From: Hypholoma sublateritium FD-334 SS-4
Taxonomy: Eukaryota > Basidiomycota > Agaricomycetes > Agaricales > Strophariaceae
DNA: 64,000 nt
Direction of reading: 5' to 3'
Assembly (NCBI GenBank): GCA_000827495.1
Contig: KN817593.1
Location: 124,001-188,000, forward strand
Shown one piece after another: positions 34,004 to 43,892 of the stretch; position 1 is the stretch's first letter, and the number at the start of each line of letters is the position of its first letter. The translations under genes were made by a program, and so were the position numbers. Below the pieces are notes generated by a model. That model was not told where the DNA came from, did no database searches, and worked only from the letters and a program-made list of their open reading frames with translations.

Positions 34004-34486
34004 TTAATTATGAATAACAGGCTGATGACGACGTTTCTTCATATACGCCTTTTCAGCAGAGCCGGCAGGAATTCCGCGGTTGACGAGAGGCCGGGAGGGT
34101 AGTGGCGCTCGTGCAATTTTGGTGCCTCGTCTTTGAACAGGTGCGACTGCGGTTGAAGGACAACCGCCGTCGTCGTTGTCAGTGACCAAAGTACCGGTAG
34201 TCTACGAAAAAAAGCTTCATGAGCGCTCGTCAAACAAACTTAAGTGCGGCTAGCTTACTGGGTCGTACTGGCAGTTGAACGTGGTGTCCGAGCTGCCCGC
34301 AGTGAGAGGATACGCGCAAAAAATGGGGTCCGACGCATAGTTGGTTACGCCGACGGGGAAGTTGCCCTTGTCGAGCGTGGGACAGGTGTACCCATTGTAG
34401 GGCACCGCAGAGGGGTCGGCGGCGGTGACTTGGGAGATCATGAAGCTGAGAACAACAGCCATGAATGTGAGGGTGCTAGAAAGCAT
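34004..34486 (-). CDS. Small secreted cysteine protein 1
   Basis: Two exons, 34486-34259 and 34201-34004, give 141 residues. A signal peptide (SSTLTFMAVVLSFMISQVTA) is followed by PSAVPYNGYTCP and CAYPLTAGS..TTFNC, with four cysteines in the mature protein. The second exon holds an acidic DNDDGGC, then a dibasic QRR at about 99-101, the segment ARAPLPSRPLVNRG, and a basic KKRR near residue 131. It is a paralog of the gene at 35433-35895 with the intron at the same place. I know no functional family. Small size, secretion and an even number of cysteines fit an effector-like or cell-wall protein. Confidence 0.82.
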
Positions 34487-35432
34487 TGTGGATATATAGC
34501 GAATGTTGAGGATATGGTAAAGAATGTGTTGCGTATAACTCGGGAGAGCAGCAGGAGCTGGTTGGCGAAGCGTGAACGGCTAAAAAATGCAGCATAAATC
34601 AACGCGTTTAAGTACAGAACACCTTCGCAGGGGTGTCGCCTGCATTCTACACGAATTCAATATTCAGGCACCATACGCCGCATGCAGCTCTAGACAGCCC
34701 GTACTGTTCACCTGCGCTCACTAAAGCCCAGGTTGTTATAAATTTGTATTAACTACATACCGAGCCTTTGTAGGCCCTTTTCCCCGGAAATGAGCACTTT
34801 TTAACCATGAACTTGAGAAACTGTAAACTATCACTGCGCGCGCGAACGAATTTAGATGTACTGGCGCTGGCAGTTGATTGGTTATTTACAAGTTATTTAT
34901 ACTCTGTCAGAACGTTATGTATGGCATTGTATGCGCCACTTCTTCATCCGGGGGTGCTCAAAGAGTTGCAATTTGTGCACATTCCCAGAAAATGATTTGA
35001 GAGCACTGGATGTTCGGGGCCGCCCAAATTCCAATATGCGCCCGAATTGATATTTAGATCCTCCTCTTCATTGCGCTATGCGCGCTTAACGCAAATTTGT
35101 GTGACCAACTGATGGGCCATCGATTACCAGCCGTCGGCAACGACGCTGCCAAGCATTTATAGACGCGCGCCTCAAATCCTTCCTCACTATGCACGCCACA
35201 ATGCAGGCCAAAATCTAATGCATTCGAGTAAAACTGAGTCAAGTAAGAGCATGATACAAATATCTAGAATGTGCAGTGAAGTCTATAGGAAACCGAGTCG
35301 CATGTAGTCCTTTATGTAGAGAAGACGGGAATAGTAGTACTGTTCGAGCGCCATTGTTATCCAGTGGATAGTACTCATTAATGTCTGAATGTTCAACGCT
35401 CGATATCTCGCCCAAAGCTGCTGAAAACCGAT
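34487..35432. other. Intergenic stretch between paralogs
   Basis: This is the upstream region of secreted protein 1 and the downstream region of secreted protein 2. Short frames only; no recognisable gene. Confidence 0.5.
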
Positions 35433-35895
35433 TTAGCTGCGTCGCTTCTTCAAATATGCCTTATCGGCAAGACCGGCGGGAACCCCACGGTTGACGAGCG
35501 GGCGCGAGGGAAGAGGCGCACGGGCTACCCGCGAGCTTCGCCTCTGCACTGGTACTACAGCGGTCTCTGGACATCCATCGTCGTCGTTGTCATTAATCAG
35601 AGCACCGGTGGTCTGCAAGCAAACGCGTGTGAGCACTGGAAAAATCGGAGTTGGAACATAAATGATTTACCGTGCTGTACTCGCAATTGAAGGTGGTGTC
35701 CGTGCTGCCAGCGGTGAGGGGGTACGCGCAGCTGATGGGGTTTGTCGCGTAATTGGTGACGCCTATGGCGAAGTTGCCTTTATCAAGTGCAGGACAAGTG
35801 TACCCGTTGTAGGGAACCGCCGAGGGGTTGCCACTGACGAGGGACACCAACAGGCCAAGGGCGAGGGTCAAGAGAGCGAGAGTGTTGAAAATCAT
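35433..35895 (-). CDS. Small secreted cysteine protein 2 (paralog)
   Basis: Exons 35895-35671 and 35612-35433 give 134 residues. A signal peptide (MIFNTLALLTLALGLLVSL) is followed by PSAVPYNGYTCPALDKGNF and CAYPLTAGSTDTTFNC. The four cysteine positions and the intron site match the neighbour at 34004-34486. The second exon again has DNDDDGC, QRR, ARAPLPSRPLVNRG and a terminal KKRRS. The central 14 residues are identical between paralogs although flanks differ. That is more conservation than the rest of the exon shows and suggests a functional segment. The two genes arose by tandem duplication. Confidence 0.82.
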
Positions 35896-37059
35896 TATGA
35901 GTATATAACAAAGATTGGTGGTAAGGTAGAGGCAAGTTTGCCTACACTCCGGGACCTAACGGGGGCGTGGTGGTGGGAGATGCACGGACAGCACAAAGCA
36001 CGATTATCAGCACGTTCATTCGCAAGTTTATAACAGTTTGCAACACGAATAGTTCATTCAGGGAGATCAATTTCGCGTAGTCCAATCTTCATGCCGGGCC
36101 AGGGTACAGTGACATCGCTAACGGCTTACGACCGCTCTTCTACTTATTATTAGACCCGCTAAAGTGACGCGATGGAAGCTTTGGCGACTCCTCGACTCGG
36201 ATATTTTGCAGTTCGAGAAAGAAGACAGAGGAAAAAAAGAAACCGGGAATTCCTGTGCTTAGAAAGATAGTGTGCGCGCCGTGACAACCTGATAAGTCGT
36301 ACCGGTGTTCAATAGCGCACTTGGTCGATAACGGCGGCGTGTTGAATACACAATTCTCATGTGCCAGGGCAGCCTTTGCCGGTGCCTATTCAATGAATAA
36401 TACGCTCAGCAACCCAAACTTGCCATGCGGAAAGAAATAAACACATTCCTCCCCATAAAACTCATTAGCTTAAAAACATCCTCTAATATCCAGACGTCCT
36501 TATTGACCTTAGAATGCGGGAGGGCTTCGCGGGAAGCCCGTCTGGAGTGGTGGTGGTCATCGCTCAGGAGGGGAAGGGCATGAGATTATCAGGAACCGGC
36601 GATAGCTCGAGCGCCCCGGAGGATTTGGCGTCCTCCGGTGATGGCGGTGGCGCGGCAACAAAAGGGCGTGTTATGTTAACAAGCAAGGCTGCCGTAAATT
36701 GTTATCGGGAGCGCTCAAGGCCGGGGACAGATGGTCAGCGGAGAGGTCCACAACGGATACTGCGCAGCGCCCGGCGCGCGCCGTTCTGCACGCCCACCTT
36801 GTCATTGAACTCTCCTTTGTATTATTTTGAGTTCATTTGCTCAGCATTTTCATTGATGTAGGTGAAAATGTGGACCATCGACTTCTAGGCCAGTAGAATG
36901 ACGTAGCATCTTGACATGTAACACGCATCACTTATCTCCTTGTCTTGAGGTTAATTGGTGGAATTAACTCTGTTAGGACTCGCATATTCGTATTGCCTGC
37001 GCTCGAAAAGTAAAGCCCACCCCAAAGAGTGAACAAAGACGACGGCATCAATCTAGAAT

Positions 37060-37330
37060 AAATATATTCCAGGAAACCAAGACAAAACAAAAGACGAAGC
37101 TCGAGGGACAGGAGAAACGAGGCAGACAGAAACAGGAAGACGAGAAGCGAAGGTACAGGAGGAAACGAGTACATGAAATTCAAATATATAAGTAAGGAGA
37201 AGGGAAGAATAGAACGAACAGAAAGACGAGAAGCTGCAGGGAGGACTAAGGATAAGGCGTGAAAAGGAAACGAGAAAGGACAAAGCGAGGCGAGACAAAG
37301 GGAAGTGCGGAGGCCACGAGGAGCGGCGTG
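37060..37330 (+). repeat. Purine-rich tract
   Basis: The plus strand is strongly biased to A and G, with recurring GAGAA, GACGAGAA and GAAGAC-like words and few pyrimidines. The opposite strand reads as Ser/Leu/Phe-rich frames, which are composition artefacts. Confidence 0.6.
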
Positions 37331-37662
37331 CTGCCTAACCATATGAGGCCGCTGTTAGTAAAAGTACGAAATGTACTTGACTGTAGATAGTAGTGCGTAC
37401 GTAGATTGTGATGTATGTGTAATGATGATGTGGTAAGGTACTATGGCACAATTGAAGTTGCGGGATGGATGGGTGGAAAGTGAGGATGCATTGAGGGTGG
37501 TTATGTAACAGGTGGGTTATTTCGTATTTTGGGACAAAGCGAAGCCGAAGCAAAGGGGAAGAATCGAGGAGAAACGCAATGGATGGGAATACATACGGAG
37601 AACGGGCGACACTCCAGTTTATTGTCACGTTGTAATCTTCAATCGGCATCATAGCGCTACTG

Positions 37663-37681
37663 TGGGGGGGGGGGGGGGAAN
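37663..37681. other. G-homopolymer with ambiguous base
   Basis: A run of about 15 G ends next to an N at 37681. Length and neighbouring bases may be wrong in the assembly. Confidence 0.7.
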
Positions 37682-37992
37682 GGAATAAGATGAAACACGG
37701 AAGAGATTGAGTCGAGGAAGAAAAGACAAGCATAACTGTACAATCCGAGATAACTTCAACAGCAGAACGAGGTTAGGCACAACGGTATTTCACGAAGAAT
37801 ATCGGGGAAGCGTTTTAGGGTGCATATAAAGGGTGTTATGGGCATAGTTTTGAGGCATAATTTGCTTCGGCAGGGAGCTGACGTGGATGTGACGAAAGAA
37901 GCGGGTCGGACATGGGGGACATGATAATGTGCGATGCGAGAAAGGTCGGTAAGAGGTCGGAAGATGTCGGGGCGTAAGGTTTTGCATGGGGC

Positions 37993-39844
37993 TCAGCGAA
38001 TCAATCGTCCATAGTCAAGCCTGCTTTCGCGTTCGCGTTCGCTCCTCTCCCTCTTGGGGAAGGCATTCCAGAAACGGAGCGTCTCATCACCAGCACCCGT
38101 CACAATGGTCTCACCGTCGGGACTCATCGCAAGGTACAGCACACGGTTTGTATGCCCCGTCAGCGACGCGACCATGTTCAGCTTCGGGTATTTCCATATG
38201 CAAATCTGGTTTTGCGCAGTGGTCGATGAGAACCCGTGTGTAGACACTAATTCATGGGATGTGCGCGACCAGATGAGGTTGCAAACCTGCGTCGTGACAT
38301 ATCAGCTGGAGATTCAAGGGAAGTGGGTTCAAAATGACGAACCTGGCTGCCAGTATCGAGTTCGTTCAGCATCGTTCCGTTGATGACGTTCCAGAACCGG
38401 ATGTGCTTGTCCTGAGTCCCTCCTCCAGTAGCCAGCACACCGGAGACATGCGGGTCCCAAGCAAGTGCTTTGACCGCCGCGGTGTGCTCGTGAAATTTCC
38501 ATAGCGGCGCGTCCCCTGGTCCCTCGTCGCCGTTCCCAATCGCATGTCCCGCACTGGATAGCGTTGGCCGTCGGGACCCCCGCAAGTCCCATATGCACAC
38601 CTTATTGTCGTTACCACCGCTCGCAAGCGTCGCCGCGGATGGACCACCATCACCACTCCACTTCAAACCGCACACCTCCTGACGATGCCCCGTACACCGC
38701 TTAAACGGGCGCCCCGTAGGCTCACGCACGTCGCGGTGGTGTACCGTCCGGTCGCGCGACCCTGACGACAGAATATGTGTGTTCCATGCAAGCGCGCCGA
38801 TGCGCTGCATGTGCGCCTGATGATAGGTGCGTTGAATCTGGAGCGTATGCGCGTCGTATATATGCAGCCTTCCCGCCAGTGTCCCGACGGCGAGCGTGCT
38901 GCCCTTCTGTACCCACGACACGGAGGATATGGTGTCGTTCGTTGACGCAAGATCGCACAGCTTCGATACAGCGGCGTTGTGGGCCGTCCAAAGATAGACA
39001 CAGGAGCCAAGGCCTACGCCAAGCACGTTGGTACTTGACCAGTCGACCAGGTTGAGGTAAAAGTCGTCTGCAAGTTCGGGGGCATCAAGAACCCTGTAAG
39101 GCGTCTTGCATACACTCCGTAACTGTCTCCTCGGTGATTCCAGGAGCTGTCTACTTTCGGCACGAACTGGGCTCATTGAGTATGCCTCATCAGTCGGCGT
39201 GTCAAGTCGTCTCGTCGGGGTGTTGGGGTTGGATGTTGATGGGGAACCGTACGCAAACAATCGGCGTCGAGTTGGGGTAGCTGGTAGTGCGCCGATTCCG
39301 GATCCTGAAGCGACAGGTCTCGTCGGTGAAACCGGTCTGCGTGGTGAGGGGGGAGTCACCTCGGCGTGCAATATTGAGTTGAAGATGGAGTTTGCTTGTT
39401 CTGGGTGGCACATTAGCACAAAACCGCGACAATCAGAGTAGCGACGCCACCTTTGAGAGCATCGGACTCGGTCGGTATGATCCTGCTTTTCGACGGCGTT
39501 GAAGGGCCCCCGTCATCCAAGAGATGATATGACGTCCGTAGGTCCCCAGAATCCTGGGAGGGTACAAATCTATCGCCGTACTCCTTGACAATCCTCGGCA
39601 TCCCTAATCCGCCACCTATGCTGCTTCCACCCCCAAAGACATTGTTCGAGTCCGCAGGAGAGTCGACTCTACTACTTTCTCCGGTCGTTGGCCGTGAATC
39701 GAGTCCTGGAGTTGACAGGGATGCTGGCCCAACGCCGAAGATTGGATTGATTCGCGCGGGTCTTTGGGGCGACGCCTTGTCCTCCGCTTCTTGATGTGAT
39801 GCTCGCAGCCGTTTCCCGAACGGCGAGTTCTTCATTCCTGACAT
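37993..39844 (-). CDS. CDH1: APC/C activator Cdh1 (Fizzy-related)
   Basis: Three exons, 39844-39451, 39400-38343 and 38286-37993, join in phase to 581 residues. The first exon is a Ser/Pro-rich N-terminus with a C-box-like [15 protein letters not shown]; the usual last Arg of DRFIPxR is Gln here. Then come many CDK-type S/T-P sites ([15 protein letters not shown]) and [20 protein letters not shown], the standard lead-in to the seven-bladed WD40 domain. The propeller includes [35 protein letters not shown] and GDETLRFWN. The protein ends in Ile-Arg, the IR tail that binds Cdc27. It selects mitotic substrates for the anaphase-promoting complex. Cdh1 is preferred over Cdc20 from the lead-in and tail. 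Confidence 0.9.
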
Positions 39845-40561
39845 TTGCGTCTTTCTCTAGCCCGGATTCTCTGCACGTTGTGGGAAGACGACAGCGAAAA
39901 AAGTTGGTTCGAATTGGATCTGTCGGATTGTTCGTTTCAAAAGTATGCTGGATGCAGCCCAAACGGTCAAAGCAGTTTCAGGAACTCAGAACAGATAATT
40001 TGCGGCTTCAGGTAGAAAAAGACATTGAAAGGAAGGTAAACGGGGAAAGGAGATGGCGGCGCGAAGCAAGAGCAGAACTCCCCGTACGCGACGCGACGTT
40101 TCCATTTTAGTTCCGTTATTCCCACACACTGCACGTGATCTCTATTCTGACTCCTCCGTTAAATTTGAGATTTGGCACTCATTGCAATTTCAGTATTCTT
40201 TCCCTGCTTTTCTATATTCTCTGCTTCTCTTCACTCTAGCCGGGACTCGTGCGAGGCGCCAAATTACTTCTGTATCTTTAGCTTTACGAACAAACGTCAG
40301 GGAATGTCAGCTACAACAAATTTGCAACAATCACGATACACGATACATATACTCACTCACTGCAAGGCCCCCATGTCATTAATCTGAGGATTCGCAGAAT
40401 GTAGCTCATCGCAGCCGAATATTTTTGACGTATTTTTCCGACGTTAAACAGATGCATGTCGTCTTGTAAGTAGCTGCTGCATACAGTCACTATTTTTGTC
40501 TCGCGACAGTTGCTCACTGGCACATAAAAGGGTCTGCACAGCAAATCGAAGCTTATCCGTG
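39845..40561. other. Divergent intergenic region
   Basis: This separates CDH1 (minus) and Hsp70-like copy A (plus). A CATAAAAG motif near 40523, about 35 bp before copy A, could be a TATA box. No gene seen. Confidence 0.5.
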
Positions 40562-43138
40562 ATGCCTTCACGCCCAGCGTTCAGAGGATCTCGACGTAAG
40601 CTAGTCCTTGCGTTCGATGTCGGGACCACGTATAGCGGCATTTCTTACAGGTTTGTTCTAACCAATGCTGGCAATTCGATTGATAACTGGAAGACTCTGA
40701 CCTGAGATCGATTACAGCGTCCTTGACCCCGGCCGCGTTCCCGAGATTAAAAATGTGACAAGGTAAGCACTCACTGGCTATTACATTCTTAGAAATTACA
40801 ACCTTAAGCTTAAACTTTTATCCACTCCACTCAATAATCACTATAGATTTCCAGCATACGAGCACGTCGGTGGTGCATCCAAGATACCGACAATCATCTA
40901 CTACGATCGCAGCGGCAAAGTTCGTGCTGTGGGGGCAGAAGCTGTGAGGGAAGGCATTCAGGAGCGGGCCGATGATGAGCAATGGGTCAAGGCTGAATGG
41001 TGAGCAATAATTTGTCGTTCACTCTGAAGCCTCTCAATATCAACCGTTGCTCGCCGCATGCCAGGTTTAAGCTGCATCTGCGCTCCCGTTTTGGCTCGGG
41101 GCCATCAAAATTTGCCAGCAGAATCCCTCCTCTCCCACTGAATAAGACCGTCGTCGAAGTATTCGCCGACTTCCTTGCATACCTCTTTGAATGCGCCTCG
41201 CAGTACATTAAGGAGACTCATCCGAACGGTGTTGATCTGTGGGCGTCTGTAGCAGAGAGAACCTACTTTGTCCTGTCTCATCCGAATGGTTGGGAGGGAA
41301 CCGAGCAAACCCACATGCGTAAGGCCGCTATCGTTGCTGGGCTCATCCCGGATACCGCTGCGGGAAATGAGAAGCTGTTGTTTGTGACGGAGGGGGAGGC
41401 CAGCTTACATTTCTCCATCCAGAATGGGCTCCCTTCCGGAGCTGTCAAGGTATTTATCACGTTTTCAACAGGAAACTAACCAATAAGTCTGCGACAGAAA
41501 GGAGAAGGAGTGGTCATTGTCGACGCTGGTGGGGGAACTATTGATGTTAGTTCCTATCGCAGGAATGCTTCTATATTCGAGGAAATTGCCGTACCTCAAT
41601 GTATGTCCCTTTTTCACTCAGAAACAGATCTAATATGTACATAGGCCACTTTCATGGCTCTATTTTTGTCACCAGCAATGCAACGGTCTTTTTGAAAGGT
41701 TCGTTCTCAAGCGCACATCTTTCTTGCGGCAAAATTGATCCACAGATTAAAGAATACCTCAAGGACTCTCCCTTTGTCGATGATGTTGAACATATTGCTC
41801 GCTGTTTTGACAAAACAACGAAACTTCGCTTTAGAGACTCCCAAGAGTCGCAATACATCAAATTCGGGTCCACCCGGGACAACGATCCTGCCTATAACAT
41901 TCGGTCTGGTCAACTAAAGCTCCTAGGGTACGCTATCTAGCATCCACCCATAAATACTAAAATAATGCTTAATCTCACCGACATTATATAGGTCCGACAT
42001 CGCACTCTTTTTTGAGCCTTCCATTACCTGCATCGTCAACGCTGTGAAAAGCCAGCGGAAAGCCGCACACAAAGCCATAAGTGTAAGTATCGATTTCACT
42101 GGCACCCACCTTCCGCCAACCCGCCAACCTGAATAATCACAGCACGTCGTCCTCGTTGGGGGGTTCGCAGCGAGCGATTATCTGTTCAAAGAAGTGGAAG
42201 TCGCTCTAGCGCCCTCTGGGTTAACGGTTGTGAGGCCTGAGAGCCTCGTGTGAGCTTTGCCCTCAGCGTCTCAGTAACCATCAATGACATCGTTTTATAG
42301 CAACAAAGCGGTGTCCGACGGTGCACTTTCCTTCTATATAGACCGCTTCGTGCGCAGCCGTATATCAAGGGTCACTTACGGGACCACAACGAGTCGCCGG
42401 TATCTTCCCAGCAAGCCTGACCATCGCATGCGCTCATCCAAGACTTATGTGGACTCGAATACAGGCGAAAGGGCCATCCGCGGTGCCTTTGATATTATTT
42501 TGCCCAAGGTCTGTTTGAATTGCAGCCTGGAATCAGTGTGCTCCGCATCACGCTAGCCGGAGCTCTGTCGTTCGTCGTTCCCGAATTGACGCTGCTGCAC
42601 ATAGAACACAAAGATTTCCGAGACAGAGGAGTTCCGGAAAACCTATCACAAGACATGTAATGCCTCATCGCTTTCAAAGAACGTCTCCGTCACCATCTGG
42701 TGCTATCGTGGGCTCATAGAGAAACCCAAGTGGACTGACGAAGATAGTGGCATGTAGTTTCTTTTACCTCGTCAGTTAGCCGGTGCATTGACCTTTTCCC
42801 CTCAGAGAATTTCACCAAACTCTGTCAAATCGACGTCAATCTCAGCCAGATCCCGACGACACGAGACGTAAATCACGACGGAGAGCACGGTCTTCTCTTC
42901 GCGGTCTTCGACATTGTTTTGGTCTTTGGCTTGACTGAACTCAAAGCGCAGGTTGCGTGGAGAGACTCAAGCGTATGCGGATTCTTCAGTTCGCCCATTT
43001 GTGCTTTATTGACTGATCATTATATCGGATTCATAGGACAAGGAGAAACGGTATGCAATGGATGTATGGTCTTTCCTCAACTGACATTTTCTTTGCAGAA
43101 GCAAAGCGAGAATAGTATATTACGACCCTGCTGCCTGA
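40562..43138 (+). CDS. Hsp70/HSPA12-like ATPase (copy A)
   Basis: About a dozen exons rebuild a protein of the same plan as copies C and D: MPSRPAFRGSRRKLVLAFDV then GTTYSGISYR, SVLDPGRVPEIKNV, KIPTIIYYDRSGKVRAVGAE, EVFADFLAYLFECASQYI, SHPNGWEGTEQTHMR, FVTEGEASLHFSI, GVVIVDAGGGTIDVSSY, VVLVGGFAASDYLF and NKAVSDGALSFYIDRF. The end is RSKARIVYYDPAA with TGA at 43136-43138. The ATPase phosphate-1, phosphate-2 and adenosine motifs are present. All joins were in phase; one intron (42750-42805) uses a GC donor, and one acceptor near 41748 is the third AG tried. It is apparently intact. Molecular role unknown; the nearest described relative is HSPA12. First of three tandem copies. Confidence 0.85.
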
Positions 43139-43271
43139 GACCGTGTTTACCAACCAATGCTTATTTACATGTACTATAGAAGTTCCTCGATATCACTTAT
43201 GATCATTGCGGCTCTGCCCTCGGCTTTCCTACTCTTTCCCGTTCCTTTCTCTACCCCAATGCTATAGTGCA

Positions 43272-43600
43272 ATGGACTCGCGTTCGGCTTTTAATGGATT
43301 GCGCAGGAGGATGGTCCTCGCGTTCGATGTTGGAACAACGTATAGTGGAATTTCATACAGGTTATTATTTAAAGTGCAGACCGCCTGAAAAGATGCAAAC
43401 GTGGGTCAACCCCACTTTCGAATTTGTACGCTGATTTTGTGGCTTGAACTACAACAATTGCTATCGACAGGGCGTGGCGTAGCGGTAAGTATGGTTTACA
43501 TTCTGTCTTTTCATTTATTTAATCTTTGCTCATTGTTCGTCTGTTTTACTTTTGGCAGAAACGAACCGAGAATTATTTATGACCCCAGTGAGGACTGATG
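43272..43600 (+). pseudogene. Hsp70-like copy B, internally deleted remnant
   Basis: The first exon is perfect family sequence (MDSRSAFNGLRRRMVLAFD, GTTYSGISYR). About 200 bp later the last exon appears after an acceptor (GGCAG), reading RIIYDPSED and a stop. Everything between, some 2.2 kb in copies A and C, is missing. The copy therefore keeps only both termini and cannot encode the ATPase. It sits between the intact copies A and C, as expected of an unequal-recombination relic. Confidence 0.8.
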
Positions 43601-43892
43601 CATGCTTCAAGGCTTGCCCGGTTTTGGCCCGGTATCAAATCTCAATTAAACCAAATTCCCCTCGTACTGTACAAACGAAGCAAAGAGAAATATATTATAT
43701 ATGAATGGCCCTTGTGCTCAGCACGGTAGTTGGAACCTGATCCATAGACGGTATGTATGTCGGAATGAATTATGCATTGCACTGTACATCAACAGTACAT
43801 TGAAACGATCATGTATCTATTTTTAGTATCCAATTGACTTACGCTTAGACAAATTCGACTAAGTACACACGCCCGTCGCTTCTTTCCGTTGC
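43601..43892. other. Spacer between copies B and C
   Basis: Short AT-rich spacer with the presumptive promoter of copy C. No gene seen. Confidence 0.5.

Larger units (their letters stand above)
35896..37992. other. Long gene-free stretch
   Basis: About 2.1 kb with no recognisable gene. It includes the upstream region of secreted protein 2 with a possible TATA box (TTATAAAC on the minus strand near 36025). It also holds a purine-rich tract, a G-run with an N, and the 3' side of CDH1. Frames of 115-136 codons in it are low complexity or lack domains. Confidence 0.55.

Noticed and set aside
37053..37342. Leu/Ser/Phe-rich minus-strand frames that look like membrane proteins
   Set aside because: Composition artefact of the complement of a purine-rich tract; no gene structure.
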